Shown piece by piece: positions 1 through 8,736 of a stretch of 64,000 bases of DNA. The translations under genes were made by a program, and so were the position numbers. Source of the DNA: Ferrovibrio terrae. GTDB lineage: Bacteria > Pseudomonadota > Alphaproteobacteria > Ferrovibrionales > Ferrovibrionaceae. The DNA is taken from positions 708,501 to 772,500 of the forward strand of contig NZ_CP041636.1 in assembly GCF_007197755.1 (NCBI RefSeq), in the 5' to 3' direction. Numbering within the stretch: position 1 is the first letter of the stretch; every line of letters starts with the position of its first letter. The notes under the pieces were generated by a model. The model was not told where the DNA came from and ran no database searches. It saw nothing but the letters and a program-made list of their open reading frames with translations.

Positions 1-1324
1 TGCAGCCGCGTCCGGAATTCTTCACGCCGGTCCAGGCCAGGGCCGGATCGAGATAATCGCAGCGATTCATGAAGACGGTACCGGTTTCGAGTTGCGAGCC
101 CAGTCTGGCGGCCGCGTCGGCATCGCGGGTCCACAATGCCGCCGTCAGGCCATACTCACTGTCATTCATCAACCGGATCGCCTCATCGTCGCCCGACACT
201 TTCATGATACCGATAGCGGGACCGAAGGTTTCCTCGTTCATGATCCGCATGGAGTGATTCACACCGACCAGCACCTGCGGCGCCAGATAGGGCGAACCAG
301 CCTGATCAGCGGCAAAGTCTTGCACCGAGATCAGCGCCTTTGCGCCCTGCTGCACCGCCTCAGCAATCTGGCCGCGCACGAAATCGGCGGCCTGGCCGCG
401 CACCATGGGGCCAAGGTTTGTTTCCGCCGCGGTTGGGTCGCCCAGCTTGTACTGCTTCGTGAGCGTGACGAAACCATCCACAAACCGGTCATACAGCGAG
501 TCATGCACATAGATGCGCTCAATGCCGCAGCAGGACTGACCGGAGTTGAAGAAGGCACCGTCAACCAGATTCTCCACCGCATGGGCCAGATCGGCATCGG
601 CCCGCACATAGGCTGGATCCTTGCCGCCCAGCTCCAGGCCGGCCCCGATGAAGCGGTCGCTCAGCGCATGCTGCACGGCACGACCGCCGGCGACCGAACC
701 GGTGAAGGCAACATAGCCGACTCGCGCATCGCGCATCGCCGCCTCGGTATCCGCATGAGTCATATGCAGGAACTGGAACACGCCCTCGGGCAACCCGGCT
801 GCACGGAAGGCTTCGGCATAACGCTCGGCACAAAGCGGCGTCTGGTGCGAATGCTTCAGCAGCACCGTATTGCCGGCCAGGAGTGCCGGAATCACGGCAT
901 TGACAGAGGTGAGATACGGATAATTCCACGGCGCAATGACGAAGACGACGCCATGCGGTTCGCGGCGGATGAAACGGCGGAAGCCGTCCTTCGCCGCCGG
1001 CTGCAGATCGGCCAGTGCTTCCGGCGCAATGGCGATCATGTGATTGGCACGCTCGGCGAACCCACGCACCTCACCCGGCGTCTGGCCGATCGGCCGCCCC
1101 ATCTGCAAGGTCAGTTCCTGCGCGATCTCGGCACTTTTTGCGGTGAAAGCAATCACAGCGCGGCTCAGAATCGCGCGGCGCTCATCCAGCGGCGTGGCGC
1201 GCCAGCCGGCACCTGCGGCGGCTGCCTTTGCCAGTGCCGTCTCGATGGCAGATTCATTGGCAAGCGGGCGTTCGACATAGACGCGGCCATCGACCGGACT
1301 GATGCACTGAAACGAAGCAGACAT
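1..1324 (-). CDS. Aldehyde dehydrogenase (NAD(P)+), C-terminus cut by the window edge
   Basis: The minus-strand frame stays open to the left edge, so the C-terminus is missing. Visible family marks are the glutamate motif LELGGKDPAYV, the catalytic cysteine in FNSGQSCCGIERIYV, and NEETFGPAIGI near the C-terminal side. The start MSASFQCISPVDG fits the usual ALDH N-terminus. The gene lies 12 bp downstream of a glutamine-synthetase-like gene and probably shares its transcript. That pairing recalls polyamine or alkylamine catabolism by gamma-glutamylation, where an ALDH oxidises the resulting aldehyde, but the true substrate is not shown. Family assignment is secure; the pathway is inferred from the neighbour. 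Confidence 0.9.
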   Translation of the reverse strand, partial: MSASFQCISPVDGRVYVERPLANESAIETALAKAAAAGAGWRATPLDERRAILSRAVIAFTAKSAEIAQELTLQMGRPIGQTPGEVRGFAERANHMIAIAPEALADLQPAAKDGFRRFIRREPHGVVFVIAPWNYPYLTSVNAVIPALLAGNTVLLKHSHQTPLCAERYAEAFRAAGLPEGVFQFLHMTHADTEAAMRDARVGYVAFTGSVAGGRAVQHALSDRFIGAGLELGGKDPAYVRADADLAHAVENLVDGAFFNSGQSCCGIERIYVHDSLYDRFVDGFVTLTKQYKLGDPTAAETNLGPMVRGQAADFVRGQIAEAVQQGAKALISVQDFAADQAGSPYLAPQVLVGVNHSMRIMNEETFGPAIGIMKVSGDDEAIRLMNDSEYGLTAALWTRDADAAARLGSQLETGTVFMNRCDYLDPALAWTGVKNSGRGC

Positions 1325-1336
1325 GAAGACCAGACC

Positions 1337-2710
1337 TCAGATGATTTCGAAATAGCGGGCCAGCTGCCAATCGGTGATCGCCTTGCGATACTCGCGCTCT
1401 TCCCAGTCGCGCGTGGCAGCGTAATGTTCGACAAAAGCTTCACCGAACAGATTGCGGGCCGGTTTGCTGGCATTCAGTCGGGCCGCCGCTTCCGACAGCG
1501 TGCGCGGCAGCTGGTATTTCGCCGGCAGTTCCTTCTCATAGGCATTACCCTGGATCGGCGCGGTCGGCTCGATCTTGTTCTCCACGCCCCACAGGCCGGC
1601 CCCGATGGCGGCTGCCATGGCGATATAGGGATTGATGTCGGCAGCAGCGATGCGGAATTCGACGCGCTGCGATTTCGGCGAGCCGGGAATGGCGCGCAGG
1701 GCCGTGGTGCGGTTCTCCACGCCCCACGAGGCTTGCGTCGGCGCCCAGAAGCCGGGGATCAGGCGGGTGTAGCTGTTGACCGTGCAGGCGACCATGGCAA
1801 GGAATTCCGGTAGCATCGCCTGCTGCCCGCCGATGAAATGACGCATGGTGTCGGAGATCGCATGCGGCTTTTTCGCATCATGGAAGGCCGGCTTGCCGTC
1901 CTTCTTCTTGAGCGAGAGGTGGATATGGCCGCTCTGACCCGGCCAGTCATGCGACCATTTCGCCATGAAGGTGGCCATCAGGCCGCGACGTTGCAGCGCC
2001 GCCTTGGTGAAGGTTTTGAACAGCGCCGCCTTGTCAGCTGCCGCCAGCGCCTCGTCCACCGTAATGGCGGCTTCCAGCACGCCGGCACCGGTTTCGGTAT
2101 GCAGGCCTTCCAGCGGAAAATCCATCTTCAGGCCGAGGTCGATCAGTTCGTGATACAGTTCGGCTTCCACGGAGTTGCGCAGCACCGAATAGCCGAAGAA
2201 GCCCGGCGTGATCGGCTGCAGTTTGCGGTATCCCTTCTCGCGAATGCTGTTTGGGGTTTCGTTGAAGACGAAGAATTCGAATTCGCAGGCACCAAGTACG
2301 GAGTAGCCCATATCGCTGGCGCGCTTCAGCACGCGACGCAGCACGGCGCGCGGACAAACGGTGTCGGCCGGCGGCGAAAACTCGCCGAGGAAGAACAGCG
2401 TATCCGGTTCCCAGGGAATCTCACGGCAGGTATCTGGCAGCACGCGGACAGGGGCATCGGGATAGGCGGTATGCCAGCCGGTGTATTTCACGTTGTCGTA
2501 AAGCTGGTCGTTCGAGTCCCAACCCAGCACGACGTCGCAGAAGCCGAAGCCGCTATCGAGTGCAGAGAGGAATTTCTCGGCCGAGATGTATTTGCCGCGC
2601 AGGATGCCGTCGACATCGAAAGCACCAACCTTGACCCGGTCGATCTTGCGTTCGGTCAGAATTTTGCGAGCATCGGTCGCGGTCCTGACCTGTCTGGGTT
2701 TCATCGCCAT
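1337..2710 (-). CDS. Glutamine synthetase family ligase (gamma-glutamyl-amine synthetase-like)
   Basis: A 457-residue protein with the glutamine synthetase fold. Seen directly: an Asp-rich N-terminal beta-grasp segment (AFDVDGILRGKY), CEFEFFVF at about 142-149, the ATP-site motif GQSGHIHLSL at 258-267, and the glutamate-binding stretch ENRTTALRAIPG to RVEFRIAAADINPY at about 332-362. The length matches the GlnA3/PuuA-like branch, which joins glutamate to amines, rather than true GlnA, which has an adenylylation tyrosine loop. The adjacent downstream ALDH supports a role in amine breakdown. The specific amine cannot be told from sequence. Confidence 0.88.
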   Translation of the reverse strand: MAMKPRQVRTATDARKILTERKIDRVKVGAFDVDGILRGKYISAEKFLSALDSGFGFCDVVLGWDSNDQLYDNVKYTGWHTAYPDAPVRVLPDTCREIPWEPDTLFFLGEFSPPADTVCPRAVLRRVLKRASDMGYSVLGACEFEFFVFNETPNSIREKGYRKLQPITPGFFGYSVLRNSVEAELYHELIDLGLKMDFPLEGLHTETGAGVLEAAITVDEALAAADKAALFKTFTKAALQRRGLMATFMAKWSHDWPGQSGHIHLSLKKKDGKPAFHDAKKPHAISDTMRHFIGGQQAMLPEFLAMVACTVNSYTRLIPGFWAPTQASWGVENRTTALRAIPGSPKSQRVEFRIAAADINPYIAMAAAIGAGLWGVENKIEPTAPIQGNAYEKELPAKYQLPRTLSEAAARLNASKPARNLFGEAFVEHYAATRDWEEREYRKAITDWQLARYFEII

Positions 2711-2736
2711 TCACCAGCCCCCGTTTATCGCCCTGT

Positions 2737-3543
2737 TCATCCCAGCAGTGTTTCCAGCGCCCAGCGGTGCAACGCGGGCGTGGCAGCCGCCACCACGCGG
2801 CCATCCGCCCCCAAGCCGAGCGACTGACCGTTCCAGTCAGTAACGACGCCGCCAGCACCTTCGATCACCGGCACCAGCGGCAGGTAATCGTAAGGTTGCA
2901 GCCCGACCTCGACTACCAGATCGATATGACCGGCTGCCAGCAGGGCATAAGCGTAGCAGTCGCCGCCGAACCGCCGCAGGCCGATCTGCCCGCTCAACCG
3001 CTCGAAAGCCGCAAGATCCGTGCCAGTGAACATGTCCGGCGAAGTGGCATACAGCGTGGCCTTGGCCGGATCGCTGCAGTCGCTGGCGCGGCAGGGTTGG
3101 CCGTTCAGGCTGGTGCTCTGCCCAGCCTGACCGACCCATAACTCGTCGAGTATCGGCATGTCGATCAGACCGAGTTGCGGCCGACCATCGTCCAGCAAGG
3201 CAATCAGCGTACCGAACAACGGCATGCCGGTGACGAAACTCTTTGTGCCGTCAATTGGATCGATCACCCAGGTGAACCGCGCGCCGAGACGCTCCGCACC
3301 CTGTTCTTCGCCGAAAATGGCGTGTTCGGGATGTCGGGCGGTCAGGATCGCGCGCAGCTCGGCTTCGATACCCCGATCAGCGACAGTCACCGGACTCGCA
3401 TCGGCCTTGCGCTCCACCGCAAGTCGCTGACGGAAATAGCGTCGCGCGATCGGCCGGGCCACCGCCACCAGATCTCGCGCCGTGGCCAGGTGGATTTGGG
3501 AATTGTTGCGGGCCGATGCTGAAGCGACAGGCGACTGTTGCAT
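2737..3543 (-). CDS. hisN: Inositol-monophosphatase family phosphatase, probably histidinol-phosphatase-like
   Basis: A Mg2+-dependent phosphatase of the IMPase superfamily. Metal-site motifs are FGEEQG (about 77-82) and DPIDGTKSF (about 95-103), followed by a C-terminal DYLPLVPVIEGAGG segment. An open frame extends 41 codons upstream, but the internal ATG giving MQQSPVASASARNN fits the family length (about 268 aa) and leaves a normal divergent promoter region before the transporter gene at 3666. The MPLFGTLIALL context and overall length resemble the HisN type of histidinol-phosphatase. Other IMPase substrates (inositol phosphate, PAP) cannot be excluded. Confidence 0.82.
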   Translation of the reverse strand: MQQSPVASASARNNSQIHLATARDLVAVARPIARRYFRQRLAVERKADASPVTVADRGIEAELRAILTARHPEHAIFGEEQGAERLGARFTWVIDPIDGTKSFVTGMPLFGTLIALLDDGRPQLGLIDMPILDELWVGQAGQSTSLNGQPCRASDCSDPAKATLYATSPDMFTGTDLAAFERLSGQIGLRRFGGDCYAYALLAAGHIDLVVEVGLQPYDYLPLVPVIEGAGGVVTDWNGQSLGLGADGRVVAAATPALHRWALETLLG

Positions 3544-3665
3544 TTTTGGGCATTTGTGGATTTCTGTGTAATTTTTTATAGACGGCTTTACGGGGGTCTG
3601 CAACAATTCCGCATGGTCGCCCGGATACAGGGTCCGGATGCCGGCCGACAGACGGGGGATACTCA

Positions 3666-4682
3666 ATGCTCGAGCGTTTCAAATCCATGCTGCTCGCTGG
3701 CGCCGCCAGCATGCTGATGTTCACCGCCGGCGCCGCACAGGCTGGCACCATCACGGTCTACACCGCGCTGGAAGAAGACGAGATCGCCGATTACGTGGCG
3801 CTGGCCAAAAAGGAAATTCCCGATGTGACGGTGAATGTGCTGCGCCTGTCCACCGGCGACCTTGGCGCGCGCATCATGGCCGAAGCCGGCAACCCGCAGC
3901 ATGACGTGATCTGGGGCTGGGCCGTCACCAACATGATGGATCCGCGGATTCTGGCCCTGGTCGAGCCCTACAAGGTCAAGGGCAGCGACAAGCTGGGTGC
4001 CGCCTATCAGGCAGCCGACGGCAAGTGGTTTGCCGCCACCGGCTATATCGGCGCCTTCTGCGTCAACACCGAGCGGTTGAAGCAAAAGAACCTGCCGATG
4101 CCGAAGAGCTGGAACGACCTGCTGAATCCCGCCTTCAAGGGCGAGATAGCGATGCCGAACCCCGTCTCCTCGGGCACCGGCTATCTGCAGATCGTCTCGA
4201 TCCTGCAGAAGATGGGCGAGGAAAAGGGCTGGGCTTTCCTCAAGCAGCTCGACGCCAACGTGAATCAGTATATCAAGTCCGGCTCGCGCCCGTGCCGCTC
4301 TGCCCGTGCGGGTGAATTCACGGTCGGCACATCGCTGGCCTTCGCCGCGATCAAGTCGATTGAGGAAGGCTTCCCGCTCGCCATGGTGCTGCCCAGCGAA
4401 GGCGCCGGCTACGAACTTGAGGCCTCGGCACTGATGGTTGCCTCGAAGAACAAGGCCGATGCGAAGAAATTCCTCGACTGGACCATGTCGCCGGGCGCCT
4501 CCGGTCTCTATGCCAAGTACAAGGAACTGGTCACGCTGCCGGGCTACAAGCCTGCCAAGGCCGCGCGCGATGCCGGCATGCCTGATGATCCGGGCAGCAT
4601 CCTGTACAAGATGGATTTCGCCGCCTCAGCCGTGCAGCGGGAAGCGATCCTGGCGCGCTGGACCAAGGAAATCGGCCGCTGA
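3666..4682 (+). CDS. aepX: 2-Aminoethylphosphonate-type ABC transporter, periplasmic binding protein
   Basis: A 338-residue secreted solute-binding protein. An N-terminal signal peptide (MLERFKS, a hydrophobic core, GAAQA) precedes the mature start GTITVYTALEEDE. The internal block EEKGWAFLKQLD with SGSRPCRSARAGEF is characteristic of the PhnS2/AepX group, which binds 2-aminoethylphosphonate, within the ferric-iron-type (FbpA-like) fold. GGGGG lies a few bases before the ATG. ATPase and fused permease genes follow in the order known for AepXVW. Ligand identity is inferred from family and operon. Confidence 0.82.
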   Translation: MLERFKSMLLAGAASMLMFTAGAAQAGTITVYTALEEDEIADYVALAKKEIPDVTVNVLRLSTGDLGARIMAEAGNPQHDVIWGWAVTNMMDPRILALVEPYKVKGSDKLGAAYQAADGKWFAATGYIGAFCVNTERLKQKNLPMPKSWNDLLNPAFKGEIAMPNPVSSGTGYLQIVSILQKMGEEKGWAFLKQLDANVNQYIKSGSRPCRSARAGEFTVGTSLAFAAIKSIEEGFPLAMVLPSEGAGYELEASALMVASKNKADAKKFLDWTMSPGASGLYAKYKELVTLPGYKPAKAARDAGMPDDPGSILYKMDFAASAVQREAILARWTKEIGR

Positions 4683-4697
4683 GCCTGCTACACTGAC

Positions 4698-4720
4698 GGG
4701 CGGCTGGAACCCGGCCGCCC
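4698..4720 (+). promoter_or_regulatory. Intercistronic hairpin after the binding-protein gene
   Basis: GGGCGGC (4698-4704) pairs perfectly with GCCGCCC (4714-4720) around a 9-nt loop. A T-rich but interrupted run follows. It lies between the binding-protein gene and the ATPase gene, a common place for an mRNA-stabilising or attenuating hairpin that keeps binding-protein expression above the membrane components. Confidence 0.5.
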
Positions 4721-4750
4721 GTTCTCGTTTCTGCTGTATCAGGATGTTGC

Positions 4751-5743
4751 ATGCATCTCGCGATTGAGCAGGTCGCCAAGAGTTTCGGTCCCGTTGTTGC
4801 CCTGGATAATGTTTCGCTCGGCGTCGGCGCCGGCGAATTCGTCTGCCTGCTTGGCCCGTCAGGTTGCGGCAAGACCACACTGCTGCGCATCATCGCTGGA
4901 CTTCTCACGATGGATTCCGGCCGGCTGATCCTGGCCGGCCGCGACCTGACACAGGTGCCGGCCCGCCTGCGCGGATTCGGCATCGTCTTTCAGTCCTACT
5001 CGCTGTTTCCCAACATGAGCGTGGCCGCCAATATCGGCTATGGCCTGAAACTGCGCGGTACGCCGGCGGCAGACATCGCAAAGCGCGTGAACGACCTGCT
5101 GGCGCTGATCAAGCTGCCGCAGATCGCCGACCGCTATCCCTGGGAATTGTCCGGTGGCCAGCAGCAGCGCGTCGCCCTGGCGCGCGCCATTGCCGCCGAT
5201 CCCGCCCTGCTGCTGCTGGATGAACCGCTCTCGGCGCTGGATGCCAAGGTGCGTGCCGAACTGCGCGAAGAAATCCGCGACCTGCAGCGCCGGCTTGGTA
5301 TCCCGACCGTGATGGTGACCCATGATCAGGAAGAAGCCCTGACGCTGGCAGACCGCATCGTCTGCATGAGCAAGGGCCGCATCGAACAGGCCGGCACGCC
5401 AGCTGACCTTTACGCGCGCCCCACCACGCGCTTCGTGGCCGATTTCATGGGCGTCAGCAACCTGATCCAACCGTCTACGCTATCCGCCCTGTTGCCGCAG
5501 ATGATGCAGGGCTATCCCGGCGGCGATCACCTGCTCTGCCTGCGGCCCGAACATCTGGCTGTGCGTCCCGGCACGCTGGGCAAGGTGGTAAGCACCACAT
5601 TCCTTGGCAACATCACACGGCTGAAACTCGACACACCGCTGGGGATGTTGGTCGCGGAGTTACCCGGGCAGGCGAGCTTTGCCCCCGGCGACGGCATCGA
5701 TATCGCGCCTGATCCGGCGCATGGAGCCTGGGTCGTGGCATGA
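4751..5743 (+). CDS. aepV: ABC transporter ATP-binding protein of the 2-aminoethylphosphonate importer
   Basis: A 330-residue nucleotide-binding subunit. Walker A GPSGCGKT is at about 35-42, the signature LSGGQQQR at about 134-141, Walker B LLLLDEP at about 153-159, and the switch histidine is in VTHDQEEAL. The C-terminal extension (LCLRPEHLAVRPG and onward) is the TOBE domain of the MalK/FbpC/PotA subgroup. The gene overlaps the permease start by 4 bp, so translation is probably coupled. It energises uptake for the binding protein upstream. Confidence 0.87.
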   Translation: MHLAIEQVAKSFGPVVALDNVSLGVGAGEFVCLLGPSGCGKTTLLRIIAGLLTMDSGRLILAGRDLTQVPARLRGFGIVFQSYSLFPNMSVAANIGYGLKLRGTPAADIAKRVNDLLALIKLPQIADRYPWELSGGQQQRVALARAIAADPALLLLDEPLSALDAKVRAELREEIRDLQRRLGIPTVMVTHDQEEALTLADRIVCMSKGRIEQAGTPADLYARPTTRFVADFMGVSNLIQPSTLSALLPQMMQGYPGGDHLLCLRPEHLAVRPGTLGKVVSTTFLGNITRLKLDTPLGMLVAELPGQASFAPGDGIDIAPDPAHGAWVVA

Positions 5744-7431
5744 CCGCCGTCAGCGCAGCGCCACCCCAAACGGCTCCTTTGGCGCGAGAACGTACCGACC
5801 GGATATTCGATCTCGCCTGCCTGTGGATTCCGGCTGCGGCGCTGCTGCTGTTTTTTGTCTATCCGATCGGCATGATGGGTTACCGCAGCCTGCTGCTGCC
5901 CGACGGCTCGCTAGGCTTCAGCAATTTTGCGCAGATCATCGGTTCGCGCAGCTTTCTCAAGGCGCTGGTCAACAGCCTGACCATGGGTCTGGTCACCACG
6001 GCCGTCACGGTCGGGCTAGGCCTGCTGCTCGCCTTCGCGCTGCATCGCTGCCGCATCTGGCTGCGCATCGTTCTGCTCGGCGCCATCAGCCTGCCGGTGA
6101 TCGCGCCTTCGCTCGTTCAGGGCCTGGGCCTGATCTTCCTGCTGGGCCGCAATGGCCTGATCAATAAAACCTTTGGCATGCAGATCGAGATCTACGGCTT
6201 CTGGGGCCTGCTGATCGCTAACACGCTCTATGCCCTGCCGCAGGCCGCCATGATCATCGGCGCGGCGTTGCGCAACGCCGATGCACGGCTATTCGAGGCC
6301 GCCGAGGTGATGGGTGCCACGGGCTGGCGCCGCTTCATCGACCTGACGCTGCCCAATATCCGCTTCGGCCTGCTCAGCGCCACCTTCGTGGTGTTTACCG
6401 TCACCATCACCGACTTCGGCAATGCCGCCGTAATTGGCGGCGACTACACGGTGCTGGCAATCGAGATCTACAACCAGGTCATCGGCCAGATGAACCTGAA
6501 TCTGGGCGCCGTGGTCGGCATGCTGCTGCTGCTGCCCACCGTACTGGCCTTCTATTTCGAACGCCTGGCGACGCAGCGCCAGTTCGGTACCCAGTCGGAA
6601 TTAGCCGTGCCCTACCGGCCGGACCGCGATCCGTGGCGTGACGGCATTGTCGGCACACTGGCCTGGCTGGTCGCGCTGGCACCGGTCACCGTGGTCGGCG
6701 TCGTGGTCTATGCCAGCTTCATGCGCCTGTGGCCCTACCGCCTCGACTTCACCTTCAGGCATTACGACATCAAACTGGCCGGCGGTTACGACCCGTTGTG
6801 GATCAGCATCGGCATCTCTGCGGCTGCCGCCGGATTCGGCACCATTTTCCTGCTCTTTCTCGGTGTGGCGCTGAAACGCTTGGGCGGCCCGGCGGCGCGG
6901 GCGATCTATTTCGTTTCCATGCTGCCGGCTGCGGTGCCGGGTCTCGTGCTTGGTCTGGCTTATGTCTTTGCCTTCAACCAGCCCGGTACGCCGCTGATCC
7001 TGCTCTACGGCAGTGCGGTACTGCTTGCGATGTGCAATTTCTACCATTATCACACGCAGGGTTTCGCCACGATGACGACCGGCCTGCGCCAGATTCCGCC
7101 GGCGCTGGAGGAAGCCGCCACCTGTATCGGCGCATCGGCTTGGGCGGTGCTGCGCGACGTCTACATCCCCTATACCCTGCCGACCCTGATCTCGGTGTTC
7201 TTCTTCCTGTTCATGAGTTCGATGGTCACGCTGTCTGCCGTTATTTTCCTGGTCACGCCGAGCCTGATGCTGGCGGCCGTGACGGTGATGCGTCTCGACG
7301 AAGCCGGCTTCACGGCCCAGGCTGCTGCCTTCTCCACGGCCATCATGCTGGTGGTCACTGCCGCCCTGCTGATGGCGCGCGGCACGCTCTGGCTGGCGCA
7401 GCGACGCATCCGCCTGCCGGCGGAGGCCTGA
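5740..7431 (+). CDS. aepW: Fused two-domain ABC permease of the 2-aminoethylphosphonate importer
   Basis: A 563-residue inner-membrane protein containing two permease modules in one chain. Each half has its own EAA coupling loop: EAAEVMGATGWRRF near 185 and EEAATCIGASAWAVL near 457. About a dozen hydrophobic helices are visible. Internal fusion is typical of the PhnU2/AepW and FbpB groups and explains why only one permease gene is present. The ATG overlaps the end of the ATPase gene. Confidence 0.87.
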   Translation: MTAVSAAPPQTAPLARERTDRIFDLACLWIPAAALLLFFVYPIGMMGYRSLLLPDGSLGFSNFAQIIGSRSFLKALVNSLTMGLVTTAVTVGLGLLLAFALHRCRIWLRIVLLGAISLPVIAPSLVQGLGLIFLLGRNGLINKTFGMQIEIYGFWGLLIANTLYALPQAAMIIGAALRNADARLFEAAEVMGATGWRRFIDLTLPNIRFGLLSATFVVFTVTITDFGNAAVIGGDYTVLAIEIYNQVIGQMNLNLGAVVGMLLLLPTVLAFYFERLATQRQFGTQSELAVPYRPDRDPWRDGIVGTLAWLVALAPVTVVGVVVYASFMRLWPYRLDFTFRHYDIKLAGGYDPLWISIGISAAAAGFGTIFLLFLGVALKRLGGPAARAIYFVSMLPAAVPGLVLGLAYVFAFNQPGTPLILLYGSAVLLAMCNFYHYHTQGFATMTTGLRQIPPALEEAATCIGASAWAVLRDVYIPYTLPTLISVFFFLFMSSMVTLSAVIFLVTPSLMLAAVTVMRLDEAGFTAQAAAFSTAIMLVVTAALLMARGTLWLAQRRIRLPAEA

Positions 7432-7434
7432 GCC

Positions 7435-8205
7435 ATGTGGTCGCAGGATCGCCATCGCCGCATCCAGGGCCTGCTTGGCCATCACAAGCAGGTTTCAGCC
7501 GATGAACTGGCCCGGCAACTGGATGTTTCGCGCGAAACCATCCGCCGCGATCTGGTCGAACTCGAAGCGGCCGGGCTGCTGCGACGGGTGCATGGCGGCG
7601 CCATCCTGCCCGAGCAAACCGGCAAGGAAGCGCCGTTCGCCGATCGTATGCAGGTGCGCAGGCGTGAGAAACAGGCGATCGCCCGCGCCGCCGCCCGGCT
7701 GGTGGAACCCGGCCAGACCTGCTTTGTCGACGCCGGCAGCACCACTGCATTGCTGGCGGTCGAACTGGCTAAAATTCCCGGTATCACGGTGATCACCAAT
7801 TCGATCGATGTGGCCGGCACGATCAACCGCGACGGCATCGAAGCCACGGCCCTGCTGTTGGGCGGGCAGTTGCACAGCGATGTGCCCGGCACTTTCGGCG
7901 AGCTGACTTTAAGCGAGGTTGCGCGCTTCCAGGTCGATATCGCACTGCTGTCGCCGGTGGCAATCCACGCCGAGCGCGGCGCCAGCAACTTCGTGCTGCA
8001 CGAGGCCGAAGTGGCGCGCGCCATGATCCGCTATGCTGACGAATTCGTACTTCTGGCCGATCACGGCAAGATCGGCCAGGTCAGCCGCGCCAATATCTGC
8101 AGCTGCAGCCACATCCACCGCCTGGTCACCGACAGCGCGGCCGGCCGCAAGCCGTTAGCCGAGTTGCGCCGCGCCGGCATCGGCGAGATCATCGTCGCTG
8201 ACTAG
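7435..8205 (+). CDS. DeoR-family transcriptional regulator
   Basis: A 256-residue repressor starting three bases after the permease stop. The N-terminal helix-turn-helix is VSADELARQLDVSRETIRRD (about 21-40), followed by the family-typical GLLRRVHGGA. The C-terminal sugar-phosphate-type sensor domain contains FVDAGSTTALL. Its place at the end of the phosphonate transporter operon suggests that it regulates that operon; the effector would be a phosphorylated or phosphonate metabolite. Function by position is inferred; the family is clear. Confidence 0.88.
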   Translation: MWSQDRHRRIQGLLGHHKQVSADELARQLDVSRETIRRDLVELEAAGLLRRVHGGAILPEQTGKEAPFADRMQVRRREKQAIARAAARLVEPGQTCFVDAGSTTALLAVELAKIPGITVITNSIDVAGTINRDGIEATALLLGGQLHSDVPGTFGELTLSEVARFQVDIALLSPVAIHAERGASNFVLHEAEVARAMIRYADEFVLLADHGKIGQVSRANICSCSHIHRLVTDSAAGRKPLAELRRAGIGEIIVAD

Positions 8206-8274
8206 TGCCAGGCCCGGTCCGGCTCGTTGATCTTTGACACTTTACAGGCAGCGCTTCTGCATTTGGGCCACGAC

Positions 8275-8516
8275 ACCTCCTGGTGGCCTTTCTTCGTCGG
8301 CACGACTTCACGAAGATAACGGTCCGGCGCGTCGTAGAGCGTCGTCCGCTCCGCCTCGCTGCGATCGACAAAACCGCCCGCGGCATCTCCGATTCGATGA
8401 CGAGTTCAAACTTCTCGGCCTCGGTCTTCGTCCGCACATGTTTTCACAACGGTCGGGTCGCCTTTACGGCGGATCCGCACTTCGTAACCCGAGCCACGCT
8501 TCCTGATACTGGCCAT
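8275..8516 (-). pseudogene. Remnant of a tyrosine-type phage/island integrase (N-terminal part, frameshifted)
   Basis: Three consecutive minus-strand frames give a recognisable integrase N-terminus. The first frame gives MASIRKRGSGYEVRIRRKGD from 8516, the second TKTEAEKFELVIESEM, the third GGFVDRSEAERTTLYDAPD then RYLREVVPTKKGHQ. At least two frameshifts separate them, and similarity ends near 8275, so the catalytic domain is absent. The MASIRKRG start, TKTEAE and DRYLREV-PTKKG blocks are standard for integrases whose C-terminus resembles the one at the right window edge. It is most likely debris of an earlier integration at the adjacent tRNA site. Confidence 0.75.
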
Positions 8517-8635
8517 CGCTGCCTTCCTTCGGTTGGGCCGAGTGTTCGGGCCAGGCCGGTGAAAGGATGGAGACGGGTCTGCCGTCTCCGCTTGCTGCCA
8601 GTGGAGCGTTTTTGCATTTGGCCGAATGGCTAAGT

Positions 8636-8674
8636 AAACAAAAAACCCCGCACAGGCGAACCTGGCGGGGTTTT
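8636..8674 (-). terminator. Intrinsic terminator downstream of the tRNA-fMet 3' end
   Basis: AAAACCCCGC (8642-8651) pairs with GCGGGGTTTT (8665-8674), with a further CAGG/CCTG stem inside. On the minus strand the stem is followed by TTTTTTGTTT. It sits just after the tRNA 3' end and is probably the native terminator of that tRNA gene. Confidence 0.8.
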
Positions 8675-8679
8675 GATCT

Positions 8680-8726
8680 TGGTTGCGGGAGTAGGATTTG
8701 AACCTACGACCTTCAGGTTATGAGCC
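8680..8726 (-). other. Attachment-site fragment: 3' half of an initiator tRNA-fMet (CAT) gene
   Basis: Reading the minus strand, GGCTCATAACCTGAAGG carries the CTCATAA anticodon loop (8718-8724). It is followed by GTAGGTTCAAATCCTAC (T arm), the acceptor 3' strand TCCCGCA, discriminator A and an encoded CCA ending at 8680. This matches alphaproteobacterial initiator tRNA. The 5' side of the anticodon stem reads TCCGG, which mismatches once against CCTGA, and no D arm or acceptor 5' strand can be found upstream. It is therefore not a functional tRNA but the duplicated 3' end left by site-specific integration. The intact tRNA copy should lie beyond the right edge, next to the integrase. Confidence 0.78.
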
Positions 8727-8736
8727 GGAACTCGGC

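Noticed and set aside
92..1813. A long plus-strand open frame of 573 codons
   Set aside because: It lies opposite the aldehyde dehydrogenase and glutamine-synthetase-like genes. Its translation is Arg/His/Gly-rich with no motif, as expected of an antisense frame in G+C-rich DNA.
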